Shown here: in pieces, positions 25,201 to 38,864 of the stretch
Layout: every line of letters starts with the position of its first letter
Position numbering within the stretch: the first letter of the stretch is position 1
Source: Cloeon dipterum
Lineage: Eukaryota > Arthropoda > Insecta > Ephemeroptera > Baetidae
Assembly: GCF_949628265.1 (NCBI RefSeq)
Contig: NC_088788.1
Coordinates: 12,462,001 to 12,526,000, forward strand
Reading direction: 5' to 3'
DNA: 64,000 nt
Made by a program: the position numbers and the translations under genes
Notes under the pieces: model-generated
Seen by the model: the letters and a program-made list of their open reading frames with translations, nothing else
Databases searched by the model: none
Told to the model about the DNA's origin: nothing

Positions 25201-25430
25201 GCCCATCGCATTTGTGGTCACAATAGTGGTTGGCGTGATTGTCAGTGGGTTGACTGGCTGGGAAAAACCAGCAAGTCTGGACCCATCCCTCCTTTCACCT
25301 ATAATCCGAGGCAGATTCAAACGCCGGTTAAAGGTACTGATTAATACATATTTTATCCTTAAGTTGATGCTAATTAAACATTTTTTCTTCACAGGTTATT
25401 GACCTCAATTCCAAAGATTCGGGATTTTAA
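22279..25430 (+). CDS. SLC5-family sodium-coupled transporter (SMCT/SMVT-like), copy 3, 571 aa
   Basis: Third transporter paralogue, 14 coding exons: 22279-22490, 22993-23152, 23219-23284, 23350-23401, 23466-23533, 23587-23741, 23802-23942, 24216-24324, 24397-24506, 24571-24754, 24803-24889, 24946-25103, 25156-25333, 25395-25430. Introns 1 (502 bp) and 7 (273 bp) are larger than in copies 1 and 2. Marks: [27 protein letters not shown] (Ser for the usual Thr), LSTVSSGLNALAAS. Here residue 361 is Ser, so the second sodium-site Ser that copies 1 and 2 lack is kept. The ATG chosen follows a leader-intron acceptor, and the downstream peptide aligns with both paralogues. Uptake of small organic anions or vitamins with sodium is inferred from the family. 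Confidence 0.9.
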
Positions 25431-26744
25431 GGCATTTTTAAGTTTGGAAAATGAAATTCGAATCAATTCATATGGTTGTTTCATTTTTTTATTACTTTTT
25501 ACTGTAAATAATAATGCTTGATACCCATGAGTAACATTTATCTTGAAAGCTATTGTATTACGATGCAACATACATGCTATGACAATATCCAGTATAAGTC
25601 CTATTACAAAAATTCATCACTTTGCCTATTACTTCTGGTTTCTTACACAATTTACAAGTACAAACTTCCACATGAAGGATTTCAAAAATTTCAATTCCTC
25701 AACAAGTGTTCTCTCGGCAACATCAAATAACTGCTCTTTTAATTGTCTCTTCAAAGAGATTTTTGAGCTAATTCTTACAAGGAAATGCAATATCTGGATT
25801 CTTCCGGGCTGAACCTCGGCCTAGCTCTACATACACGCAGATATTCTATTATTTGCTTTTTTAGAGTTGAAATCAGCAATAATTTCCCGTTTCAAAATAC
25901 AAATTGTGTAAAAATTGGAGTACAAAATTTTTTCAATTGGCGAAGGCAGTGACAGTCAATTCTGTGTTATCAAATCGGCTCAATCTCTATTTGGGGACAA
26001 CTGCCTTCCACATACAGTATCATTTCAATGCATTTCTTGTAAAGGAATACCCGACAAAATCCAACTGGGACAATCTTGACAGGGATGTTCATTCAAAATT
26101 CATCAGAAAGCTCATAAATGCAAAGTTTTAAGTACCAAAAGATTGTATGCTTCATGTTGTATACAAGTCATAGTATTAATTAGAAATGTATGTATAATCT
26201 CATAGCTTTTTACACTACCTTATCCGCACTAGGACATAATCACGTACAAAAATGACTTGTGTATTTTAAATAGTATAATAAAAATGATCAAACTCATTAA
26301 TAAAAACGCAATACTTTATATATCAGATGCATTATAATGCTTGTGTGGAAATAAGATGTGCTTTTTTTGTGCCAAAATGTTAGGTTATTATGCGAAGATA
26401 CATATATATAATTGTAGAATTTCCAACTGTTTCATCATTTACAACCAAGGAATAACTTAATTTTGGCAATGATTATTATTGGTCCACACGAATTAATGTC
26501 AAGAAGAATTGGCCGACCAGTATGGTTGCAAAATATGTTGCTTCAGTACTTGCGAATCAGTTAGATTTTTTTCCAAAGTTTCAACAAATAAGTTAACGCC
26601 ATAAATAAAATAAATTTTCTTCAGCTTTGGTTGGATAGTGTGTTATCATCTACTCAGCCATGCAGCGCCACGTTTGCTTATAATCAAGTGCAAACAATTG
26701 CATTAATTTCATGGCTATAGTTAAAAGGATTAGAGGAGAAGACT
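25431..26744. other. Convergent 3' regions of SLC5 copy 3 and fascin
   Basis: About 1.3 kb, very AT-rich, between two genes that face each other. Short ORFs (for instance 25904-26131) lack any recognisable domain. An AATAAA at 26277-26282 is a far candidate end for the transporter transcript. Confidence 0.4.
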
Positions 26745-29700
26745 CTAGTATTCCCATTTCGTGGCTGTCTCAAAGTCGTTGTCACCGAGGCGGAAGGTGC
26801 CGTTCTTGTTGGCCTGTAGGTACTCGCCGTTGGCACCCTTGATGGAAATCCTGGTTGGGTCCCTCAGCTCAATGTAGAAGCCCTCAGGAGTGTCTGTGTC
26901 AGCCTGCACGCTTTCGCCATCGCAGTGCCAGAATTTTCCGTTTTGGCCTGAAAGAAAAGAGAGATTAAAATTTATATATTCACTAATAAGTAATAAAATC
27001 AATAACCTTTGAAGTAGACGAGGCCTTTGTCACCCCTTTCGACCAAGATAGTCTCATAAGTAGCCTTGTTGCACTCGAGTTTGTTTGAAGAAGCGCTCTT
27101 GTATCCAACGAATCCCTGCTCACATTTCAAAACCAGGATGGGCCTGAAGGAGGAAGCACGCTTGTTAATAAATAATGGCAATTATAGATGCAAATGCCTT
27201 ACCTGTTGATGAGATAGAAGAAGTACTTGCAAGTATCTTCGACAGTGTCGCAGTTGGCGTACAGGTGGCCTGATCGTTTGGTACCCACGTACTTTCCATT
27301 GTTGGCTCGGAATGCCACCGATCCATCAGTTTGCCAGGCCAGATCAAAGAGTGCATTAGAGGACCTGAAAATTTTTATCGCTCAAATTATTACGAAAATT
27401 GGAAATAACGTCATTAGATATTAAAATAATTAATTAATTGGCAGACAATAATATTTGTTAAGAGGGTTTCTCAATTTTTTTTTACTGAAGTTTGCATTAA
27501 AATAGATTGATTTCACCTATATCATAAAATTTGGGAGGTTGAAGTAGATATTATATTTCGTTTTTTTTTTTTCAAAAATATCCTGACGAGTTATTTTTCT
27601 TCACGTTAGATATCGTTGTTTAATCTCACATTTTGTCAAATACATTCATGTTATAGCATGTCATTAAAAAGGTATGTAAGCATGTAAGAAAAGGCAACAC
27701 TCCTGGCAAACAACTTACGAAATGCATGGTTGAGTTTAATAAAATCTTATTAGCTTTGAAGAAAATGTCCAGAATTTCAATTCAACAAGATATTTGTACT
27801 GTAGACTATTTGTAAAATAGTACAAGCTAAAGAGCTGAAAAACTTTGATTGATATGCTAAACGTTCTTTTCCTGTTTAATGTGGCTAAAGTGTGGTGAAG
27901 TGAATATTAAAATATTTTTCTGACCGGACATGTTGAGTGTGCTCGTGTTTTTATAGCTTAACAATTACTGTCTGGCGTGGTGACAGAATTCAAATGAGCT
28001 TGCCTAAAAAATGTTCCGGCCGCCCTTACCTCTCGCCAAATCCTATATTTCATTGTCTGAATGAAATGAGCCATGCGCGCGACTCATAATAATAAGAACC
28101 GGCTCAAGAGGAAATATCAATTTAAACAGAGTCCCCGAGGCCTGACAAGTGTTGACTCATGGCGTCTTTTAAGATTTCACTCACGGAAAAAATTTTGAAT
28201 GCTACCTTTTGTCTCCATTGGCTTGGATTCCGCCACCAGTTTCCAGGGTCCAGTAGCGATCCTTCATGGTTCTGATGTACCAGCGCTTGGTAGTCTGGTC
28301 GTACTCAAGCTGGAAGCGCTCGTCATCGGACACTTCGTCCTGGTTGGCGGTCACGTCAACTCCTGAAAAAATTGAACAAAACGTTTAGTTGAAAGTTTTA
28401 TCTGATAGCAATTGCTAACAAAATTTATATAGTGCAAAGCTAAATTCGTATTTTTATATACCCGACGTTTGCAGAGATAAATTGTTTTCAATAATATCTC
28501 GAAGCTTAATAAGGATTGGTCTACAAATATTTCATCCAATTGTGTCATTTTCAAGTTCTGTATATATCTCCATTATAATATATGAGACAGTTAATAGTTT
28601 AGACTTGAAGAACTAAAAAATTTAACAATTTAAATTGTATGGAGCAGCAGTGTAAGCATCATTTTTATTTGCCTTTTAACGTGTGCTGCTTTACAAGGTG
28701 TGAAAATTTTTGCGAGCTGTAAAGTTGATATTACAAACAAAGTTACTTTACAGGAAGTTGACAGAACTTGAAAACAATACGGTGGTTTATATTATTTGCA
28801 TGACGACCACAATACGTAGCCGAGCTAGCTTGTCTGAAATTTCATCTTACACACACAGCTCTAAACGAGGCATTGTTCCATTTCATAAAATTTGCATTTC
28901 ACGCCTTAAATTGTATGCATGTAAAGAACGCTTCCTCTTTATGTATCAGCAAAAAAGGGAATGTACTTCAGGGGCTTCAAGATTCTGCCTATAAGTCTCT
29001 CGCATAATTGAGATTTTGAGAGATTGCGTTTCACACTTCACACCTCCTTCGCCGCGTGAAAAGTGTGATTGGGTGCACAATGAGCGCGCGGAAGATATAA
29101 TCAGCATGAAATGAAGCATTGTGCTGTTGCTGCAGCAATCTCAGCTGCTGTTTCATATCACGTCAGTGAGACAAAACATGTGTAGACTGCACACATCATA
29201 CACATGCTCTTGCCGGCATGGCTTATTATTTTAATGAGGTATCAGCGTGACGCCGGAATTTTGCTCCGAAACTGAAACAAAAACACTGCTGACCATACTG
29301 CTAGTGTATCAAAGCCTGTCGTGGTGTGCAATAATTAATATTGGTGAATAAGCAATTCCGGAAAGTTCTACCCGGGAGAGGAACGTCAGTTCAAATTCAG
29401 TCAAAGGCAGTGGCGGAGAGATTTTGTTAAATGAGTTTTTTTTTGTATTCGATTAATCCTGAGAAGATGCTTTCACATCAACATTTTACAATGAAGCAGT
29501 AATTAACAGAACAACAAAAAATAAGTTGTTAGAGGTCAAAGTTACAATAATGGGAATTAGTGGCTGTCGGTGTGCAATTAGTGTTCAATGAACTCGCGGC
29601 TGCTGTTGAGTTTGAGTGGCGGCATGCCGTGTCATCAAAATTTTGATTCATAAAGTGTGGCTCGAGCCCACACTTGAGGTGTTGTAAAGTGCGGGTACCT

Positions 29701-32700
29701 CTTGAGCGATTATATCCTTCCGTGCGTTCACCCTAGGAAAGGGCATTTGGAGCACAGCACACGCAAAACCACGGCTTGCACGCGTCGATTTTCCAGTGCA
29801 ATGACTCTGACGTCAGGTATGAGGATTTTTTTGATGACACTCCCCGAGTGCCGTGTTTAGGGAGAAGTGCCGAGACAAAAGCACTTTTCGCGAGAAGGAA
29901 AACGAAGCTGCCTCAGAGCTCTGAGCGCAACAATGCCCTGGGAATTTATCGAGCGATAAATTGGCTGGGCGTGTGTGCAGCACAATCATATGAATACGGT
30001 TCTTTATTTGCCTTTATCTCCTCCTCGCTGTGCAGCTTTGAATGTAATTCCGACAGTCCGGGTGTAAAGAAATGAAATTTTTTATTACGTGAGGTTCTGC
30101 ATTTGAAATTGTGCCTCTTTGTATGCAAGTTAGCCGCGCAGGTTTTCCATTGTTTCATCTGCCGTCGACACACTTGAATAAATAACCAACGTGCACATAA
30201 TACCATTCCGTCGGGGATTGAAATGCAAGGCAAAAAGTGTATTTTGTGCGCTGCTGGGAAATGAATGCCACTGGAAATGTCACAGCCGCTGCCATTTAGA
30301 ATGAAATCTCTCGACGTCCTGCCACTTAATTTCCCAGCAGGGGCATTTCCGTGATTGTTATCTCAGAAATTACGTCGCAACCTAGCACAACAATAAAATT
30401 AACATCATAATTCAAGGCTTGGTCCACATTCTTACAGATTTTGAGGCAGCAAAAGCTTTATATTCTTCTGATTTTGGCATGTTTTCTTTTTAATCAAATA
30501 TAATAGCTTTATAGTTGTTGAGGCTATGGGCCATGCTGGATTTTGTTAACAAGGAAATGGATCGGGAGTTAAAAAATCGCATGTCACTAATAATTTAGAG
30601 CGAGCGTGCGGTATTCGCGCAGCCACGCTTGCTCCCTTGACAATTAAGTCTGGCGCTTGGGCGTAGTTCCAAATTGTCACGCACCCTCTGGCACCTTCCG
30701 TTGGGAAGGCAAGCGAGACCGAACAAGACACGATAAACGAGAAACTTAAGATTAACGCTGAGCAAATTAAGTTTCGGCTGCAGCCTGAGACACCAAATTG
30801 AAGAATAATACTCTTAATTTTGTTTGAAACGCGGAGGTTAAGAAATTTAACTATAAAGATAGTGCAATAAACCTCTCGCTTGTAATTTTGCCTCCTGCTG
30901 CATATTTCGCACAGATTCACCTTGAAAGGAAGTATCACATTACCGCAACTTGTACGGAGAGGCTTGCTCATTATGGTTTGCGGGGAGGAAGACACCTGCA
31001 GGCAGGTGTTGTCCGCGTGCGAACAAGCGGCGAAATTAAAATCCGATGCGGAATTAACGTCGATCATCGTGTATCCAACTCCCGATTCAGAAAGCAATCG
31101 CGAGTGAAGAGTGAAATGCTCTCGTGATCAGCGGAAAAGCAGCCTCAATGATTTCGCGCCGCAGATTGAGCTGGCTGACTGAGCTGGAGCGAAAAATGAA
31201 AAAAATTGCAAAAAGCATCTGCATCGCGTTAATTTTGAAGCGCGAGCATTCCCACAGAAGCACCACAGAGTGTTGGTCACACTTGGCGTGCTCCAGCATT
31301 GCCGTGGTAACTGTAAAAGGCAAAATATAATATATATTATTGCGTTTCTAAGTTCGCTGCTATTTTATATCCCGTAGCTGCGTTAAGACCAAAAATTTAC
31401 TAATATTTCATTCATTGTATAAATCACCACCAATAATCGAAGCTTTTAATTTGCTCATTGAGTTCCAGAAACGGTTTTTTAGGATTATTTAATTCTATAA
31501 TATTGTCTCAGAGAGCGAGTGTGACTATGAGCTGATATTTCATAGTATACAAATACTGAACTTACTGACTGATTTTCTTATTTCCCTCTGTTATAAAAAA
31601 ACAAATTTTTTTTGTATATTTATCTGTTGTGTTCTGAATGTGGGGAGGTGTGGAGCATAGTTGCTCTGCTGATCCGCAATAAAAAATCATTTCGAATCTA
31701 AATTAAAACTATTATAACACATTCTATTTTCGTCCTTTCATTATTCCCTGGCTCCTTCACATTATATTCACGCAGCCGTTCTCCTAATGATTAATTGGCA
31801 TGGATTACGCCATCAGCGAGTTTTTCACCGCAGATACCGTTTTCGCATTACGCTGTATCATTGAGAGGATATGAAGTGCACATTAAAATGCAGTGTTCGG
31901 GCCGACCACGAGGAAGGAACATAAATAAATAATCTCTAGTCGCGCGCGTACCGTTACCGGTAATAGCTGCAACACATGTCTGCCGGCTTAGCACGCGCGA
32001 GAGGGAAAAACTGAGCAACCAGAGATTTAAGTGATGTAGCGAATTCCAACAATAATGTCAATCGACGGTCGTTTCAGAGGGAAAAAATTATGAATCAATT
32101 TCGTGGCTCAATTTGTTCTTCCTGCGGCAGGCACGTTTCAGGTTTTATTTTTTATCACAATTTAATCGTTGGACGCGAGTGTTACGGTGCGCTTGATGGC
32201 AGGAATGCTCTGTAGATAACTTTTGTGCTCTTTTCACGAGTTCCTCGGCCGACGCGGACAGTTACTCAAAGGATGTGCAGTTTCCAGTCATGTGTATAAA
32301 AAGTAAATCATCGCTCCTCCCAACTCCAATTAAGCCAATTATTGATGGGTGCAGTTAGTTGGAGCCTCTCGATGGCACAACCCTTAATTGAAGTAATAGC
32401 AGACGTGTCGTTTGTCTTAATTGATACGTGAGCGAGCAGCGAAGCCACAGTTACTACTAATTGATTCGCAGATGTTAACTAATTTCAATTTCCTCTTCTC
32501 TTTTAATAAGACTCCAGTGCACGCAGTCAATTAGAATGTGTTCCCGTTTTAACTGCATTTTTCGGAAACCAAAGATAAAAACTGAGGATGTATGGAAATA
32601 GTTGTTCATTTTGGATCCCTATTGCGTCAGATTGGCCTTTCCAAACATGATAAATTGTCAAGATGAGACGCTTAAGCAAAATTTATGTCCTTCCAAACTG

Positions 32701-35700
32701 ATACGAGCCTTGTTTTTTATTCCTATCTGGTGATATATTATGTGTTTGATCAATCTGCAGCATGACATATCACTTGCAAAAAGAGACAGAGGGGACATAA
32801 AAATGAATCATTTGATATTCTATCATCATGTGTGGCACCAGGAAAACACATTAAAGTCAATACTTCCAATATCTATAGTGTGATGAAAAATTTCTATTTT
32901 TAAACGAATTTAAAGTGAGCCAGTCCCAAAATAGCACGTAGGCGGTACATTTAGTTAATCAAGTGTTTGCATCAAATAATACAGTTATTTTTACGTTTAA
33001 ATACAAATCTAGTTCGCGCGGGAAGAGAGAATTATCAAATAAACATAAGCACAATACTACTTATTTATTAACTCCATTTAAAAGTAAAGATCAATCAAAT
33101 TGTAATTTATTAGAGCAATAGGATTCCATCACGTACGCGAGAAACAAGAAATACAGCATCAACAATATTGGATCGATCAATTACGGTGTGTATTATGACA
33201 CGATGGCCCAATTTTGCTGGAAATCGAAACGGGTTTGACGGACGAGAAGATTATTTCCGTAAAATGCGGCAGTTTAAATTCACAACGCAGTCCATATGTA
33301 TTGCCCGGCAGTATCAGATCCATCTCCACGTCGAGAGAGAGTGGGCGAACCCTTTCAAGAGCAGGTTTCGAGACGTGCAAGAAAGCCCGGAACGAAATAT
33401 ACGAGAGGAAAGCAGGACAAACGACGAATAAAACAAACCAGCTCTGCAGCAGGAATCCCGACCTGCATCTGTCAAGGACATAGCAAAAGAACGTACGCAA
33501 CATAAGTACTGAAACATTATGTAAGGCCATAACGGAGTAATAAGAATTGTGGGCATTAATTTCAGACAGAGCACACTCCAGGAAGAAACCTCGCAGCGGA
33601 GAAGCTTATCGCTTCCTCGTGATTTATGGATGCAGCTCTGGCACAGCGAAGGAAAACTCATTTTATGTAAATACTGTCGAGGAGCAGCTGGAAGACCATC
33701 TGAGCGTTAAGTTTAATCCGAAATACTAATGGCCTGTGCAAAATCTCGTTTGTGGAACAAAGGTTTCGATTCTGCTCGGTGCGATTTCATCAGCAAGCAC
33801 ATCTGCACCGGAATTGATGGAGCGCGCAGGGATTGAAAAGAGACCATTGAGAAACACAATTCGCAAACAAACGATAAAATAAAATGAATGGTCTCCGTTA
33901 ATTTTGAAAACATTAAATAATGCCAAACAAGAGGGAAATTTCTCTCACTAAATTTTATCAGATCTTCCATTTTTTTCCTTTTGATGTCCAATTCATAAAA
34001 ATCGCGTCGATAATTGAGTTTCCTCCCCACATCGAGTGATGCAAACGGCAAGACCGGAATCTCAAAGGACCCATTCAGATTCCCAGCATTGACGGCCTGA
34101 TTAGATTTGTCAGAAACAGGCAGACGGCGCGCACGTTTTCTGTCTGTAGTGAATTAGAGGGTGGTGTGTCTGGTTCAAGCTCTCTCTACACTCCCCCACG
34201 TTTGCCACAAGGGTGAGATGCATCTCTCAGAGGCTGGGGTGCATCTACGTCATAAAAATCACATAACACGCGGAAGAAGTGACACGGCGCAAGAGGTCGA
34301 GACTTTGAGTGGAGGGCTTAACGCTTTTACAGCTCGCGCATAAACAAGAAGGACGCGCATGCATGATTTTATTTGTGTGTTCCAAATAACACCACTCAAT
34401 TCGTATACAAGCCACTTGAGAGAGCGAAGTGTTTGCTTAATAATCCCATGAAGTGGCGAGGAGTCGTAAATTTTTCTCAAAATTCTTGCAGCCTGGAATC
34501 AAGTTGCATGTTTTACGGCTTTTCACTAGAATTTATGCTTTGCAGGGACTCTGACCGCCCAATTAAACACAAATTGCTCTTCAGAGTGATGGAGAGAAAC
34601 ATTTAAAGCACCATCCCTAGCTCTTTGGAAATAATGTGGCTATCAGCGTGTGAAAATTTGAAATGACAGGCGCAGAGAATGAGACTTAGCGGCTCTGGTT
34701 CTCTTCATAATTTATCAGTGCGCCCTCCAAAGCACGCTGCCATCCCTCAGGAGCAGCTGCTGCTGAATTCATCAAAGTCTAAAAAGGTCTATTTTACCCT
34801 ATTGCGCTGCACCAGGAGCAATTTGTTTGCGTGAGGAGAAAATTAACCATCATAGCTTGGTGCTGCGTCTAATGAATAATTCATGAGTGTACAGATGCAT
34901 GTCACTCGGAATAAGAATTTTGCACTTGGCAATGAATTGCGGATCCACGAAAAACAATAGGCCGGCAGATTGTTATCTGCGTAAAAGTTTCCTTCCTTTC
35001 TCGGGGCGTACTGTTTGCTTCCCAGTGTGATTTACTTGGCAGGCAAATGAAAGGCTGTAGTGCACCAGAATATCTCTTTTCTCTTCACGAGGCTACTCTG
35101 TTTTGGATGAGACTTTATTTCTTGCACGACTACATCGAACCATTCTCTGCGTCAGATGGAAGGCTGGGCACGTTGTTGCGTATATATATTTGTTTTGCTT
35201 TTTGCCTCTCTTAATTGGCCAGTGTGCACTTGGTACTCTCTCATTAGAGTGTCCAAATTGGCGTGGCAGCCTGTGCGTTCTGCGCTTTAATTGGCAGACT
35301 TTTACTGAATAATTTCGGAGTCTGGTTATAAAACGCGAGAGATGGTCAAACGTGCTGTAATTACACTGTTTCCACAGCCGTTAAAACCGCGATTAATTCC
35401 GAGATAGAATGAAGTGTGAAAAAATGAACCGTTCTTTGGTTTTGGGCGTGTTAATGATTTTATAATCACTTTAAATTATTTTTGTAAGATTGGACGTATG
35501 TTTCAACCCGAATATTTAATCAAGTATGTTCAAAATCCACTAATAATAAATTATTTATTGCCCAAAACAAATCTGGGCTGAGAAATAATTTTACTTATTA
35601 CGATCTTTTCATTCAAACTAGGTAAAAATTCAGTGAGTTTACTACTTAGTTAAACAAAAATTGTTTTGATAACTTATTTTTTATTCAAATAGAAATGATT

Positions 35701-38700
35701 AAAGTTGCGTCATTGAGCTGTCTTGATAAAACACCCACGCCACTGCAAACTCTAAAATGCTGCGTACAAGCCGCAGTCGTGGCTGTCGCACTCACTTCCT
35801 TTGCGCCAGTCACGCGCACCTCAAAAACAAGCCACTAATAAAAGAGCAGCTCCATGTGCCGGGCGTTGAAATGCAAAAGCACGTGCTAACCAAAATCTCA
35901 GCAACGCTCTCGTTTTTGTGACAACGCAAATACAAGGGGATCCCTTTCAGAGGCACACGCCCCGCTCCGCAGACCGCTAAAATATGGGCACAAGTTCAAG
36001 GGGAAATCTCTGCTGGTATTTTGTAACTGCTAGTTGACTACTCGGGCAGAAATAATGAAGGCTTTGGCATCATTAGCCGCGGATGATGCGCTCAAATAAG
36101 CGGACGGTGATTTTGCGGAATTAAAAATCCGTCTGCTTGCCAGCCAAGCATTAATTGAAATTTTTGCACGCTGACGTTGACACGAAATGCATGTACGCGA
36201 ACAAGAGCCAAGCGTGTTGATTCCAGGTAATGCTGTCATTAAATTGTGATTACTTCGCCAGCAGCTGCAGTTGCAAAGACGAGAGAACACGAGATTGATG
36301 TAGTTGCTAATGAATTGTTTGACGTTGACGTGTTTTCCGCCTCTTTCAGCTCGATGGGCAATGAAATTCACCGATCACTGTCCTGTCTCCATCAATGATA
36401 CTTTTATTGGAAAGGCATTGAACCTTAAAAGGGAGAAAATTTAAACCACACAGATAAGTGTTGAATGGAGCTGCATTCAAGATAAAATTACTTCCTCTTT
36501 GCATCAAAAAGGTTTAAGGTCCCGAAAATTGCTTGATCTACAGCAAGCTAAATCGGCTTCTATCGTTTTAATGACCTCAAAATCTGCCTTTTGTACGCTC
36601 TCATGTGGGAACGGACTAAAAGTGAGTGCCATTTCAGACACAACAAAAGCTGCAGCGAACGGAAGTGTGGCGACAATACACACAATAATCGCAGTCAGGA
36701 TCACCGCCTCTCTCTGCATTGAGTTTTTTTACTGACACCAGCATCTATCTTAGATCACGCCCTGTTTTCAAATCGGAAACGAAGAGCGCCGACAAAACCA
36801 AATTTTCTAACCACCGCAGACCACTTCCAATAATTTATAAATTAATTTCGCGATATATCCAGAACACCTGCGGAGAGAAAACTTTATTTCATCTGCAGTT
36901 AATAGTATTTTCTCCGTGCTGCACGCACTAATTGATTCTAGAGCAATTATTACACTATTTTTCTTTCCACTGAAAATAAACCACACGAACTTCTGGAATG
37001 CAGCAAACTGCGCTGATTGTGAGTTGCAATAATGAAATAAAAATCTCAACAAGAATGCATAGTCATCCTGTTCATTTACTCTGTCGGGCACAATTGCAGC
37101 CAAGTTGAAAAGGACTTCCCAACCGGCAGCAGCATGAACGTGCGAACTGCAAACGATAACATGCACACAAATAAAAATCTTGTGTGGTTCCGCACGAGTG
37201 CATTCATTTTTATACGTATTTATTCACTAACGTCGCCATCATTTCTGAGTATAAAATGATATAAATGGATTTTGACGGTTAAACTGCAGTTTTATCCTCA
37301 TCAAAAACAAGATTTTTCAGTTTCTGCCGTAAATTAGTTTTTGCAATTAACGAAACAACAATGAAAATTCCGGATTAGAAATCAGCAACTTTCGCTCACT
37401 TTCGCAAATTAATTAGCACCCTGTAATTCTTGTTTCACGCGGGCCATCGTCCGTTCATTGCGTGCGTAATTTACGGGCTTTCAAGAGCACAGCAGAGCAT
37501 TGTAAACTCCACGGTGCGCGCAAGTGGCAAAGAAGAGCCTTGAACTTGTTTAAATTTTAATTAATGACGCAGGCAGCCGTGCCTCTCGCACTCCATACAT
37601 CTTACGACGGTTCGTTAAGCGATTAGCCTACCATACCGAAATCAGCTTAACTTTTGAGCAGCACGCTAGGTAGCGGCATATTTCGCCTTGATGGATTTGG
37701 GGCCTGTACAACAGACAACGCCAAAACAAGCCCTGCATTGACAAATAATTGCTCCATTAATCTAGACAAGACTTTATCAGGTGCAAATATTTCAACTATA
37801 CACCCTTCTGATTATGGATTCTATTTTTTTCGTTTGATATCGAAATTAGTGCCTATACTTACGCCCAAGATAAAGTAAAATATTGCAAAAGTTCTGAGGA
37901 AAAATGACAAAACCATCCTACCTTGTTTGACGGACACATATCTGGTGTTGAGGGAGGCAATGAAACTGGCCTGCGGGGGCGAGTCCTCGAGCGAGAAGAG
38001 CTCGTCCTTGGTGACAGACTGCGAGCGGCTCTTGAGAATGGCCTTGGAGCCGATGGGCGACAGATAATAACCGGCGTAGTCGCGCAGGGCGAGGAATCCG
38101 CCGTGGTACTCGGCGGAGAAGAGGCAGTCACGTCCACACGTGCTGACCAACTTGCCCTCACGGTGAAGGTAGCGGTTGTTGCACGAGTGCAGGGCGTATT
38201 TCTCATCGCGGAATTCGAGGGTGAAAAGCGTGTCCTCGCCCCACGGCACGTTGGCATCCACGTGGATCTCGTCCAGACCCTCAGACAGGTGGGCGTAGCG
38301 TTTACGGCCCACGGAACGCAAAGTCACCTGAGGCCTGGCAGCCAAGTGCACAGTCCACAGTTCAGCATCACCTGATTGGGCGAGATCAAGTGGAAATTGT
38401 CAGAAAAAAATCCTCCCCATTTTATTTTAGGATATTATTAATTATTAAAAAATCAGTGCTAATTTACCAGGAGCCTTGGCGGTGCAAGTGAGCTTGTCGG
38501 AGGCAGCGCCCAAGAAGTATCCGCGGGCCACATTCCTCAAAGCCCAGCGGCCTCCTGTGGGCGAGATGGAGATCTCAAACTTGCTGCCAACATCCTTTTC
38601 GCCATCGCAAGTGACGTTGCCGAAAGTGTCGACGGCCAGGTATTTGTCCAGGTGAGAGCGAAGGCAGATGGTGTCGCCGTCACCAGAAGGCTCCAGCGTC

Positions 38701-38864
38701 CAGATCTGCTTCTTCTTCAGCGAGGCGCCGTTCGCGTTGATCTTAAAGCCAAAGGTCTCGGCTGTTAGATACTTGAATTGGGCGTTCATCAGCCCGATGG
38801 TCCAACAGCCACGTTCAGCGCTGAGCTCTGAGTGGCCGTTGACGCCTCCATTGACGCCGTTCAT
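26745..38864 (-). CDS. sn: Fascin (singed), actin-bundling protein, 501 aa
   Basis: A cytoplasmic protein that cross-links parallel actin filaments in filopodia, bristles and similar cell extensions. Coding exons in transcript order: 38864-38468, 38371-37922, 28362-28206, 27364-27203, 27143-27007, 26947-26745; all GT-AG and in phase. The length fits the family (about 490-510). Four beta-trefoil repeats are expected; recognisable fascin peptides include SLKKKQIWTLEP (Ser48, matching the PKC-regulated Ser39 of human fascin), RKRYAHLSEGLDEI, KDELFSLEDSPPQASF, VTANQDE, INRPILVLKCEQGF and the C-terminal KWEY. Intron 2 is 9,559 bp, far larger than any other complete intron here. A TTGTGTTCGCAG acceptor ends 1 bp before the start codon, so the 5' UTR is carried by an upstream exon (see 45650). 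The symbol follows the Drosophila orthologue. Confidence 0.95.
28363..37921 (-). other. Large intron 2 of fascin
   Basis: This 9.6 kb stretch holds no exon that I can recognise on either strand. ORFs of up to 183 codons (30546-31097) show no domain and lie in less AT-rich sequence where long chance ORFs are expected. Its size beside 50-150 bp neighbouring introns suggests a regulatory role, such as enhancers, but no specific element was identified. Confidence 0.6.

Noticed and set aside
25904-26131. 75-codon + strand ORF after SLC5 copy 3
   Set aside because: No domain, no splice or promoter context; probably within 3' untranslated or intergenic sequence.
29370-29420. A GTTCAAATTC word resembling a tRNA B box
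   Set aside because: No A box, acceptor stem or cloverleaf can be formed around it.
30546-31097. 183-codon ORF on the - strand in the fascin intron
   Set aside because: No recognisable domain, codon use looks random, and the stretch is less AT-rich so long chance ORFs are expected.
33168-33730. Cluster of overlapping ORFs on both strands
   Set aside because: ORFs occur in many frames at once with no family similarity, which is typical of a stop-poor stretch rather than a gene.
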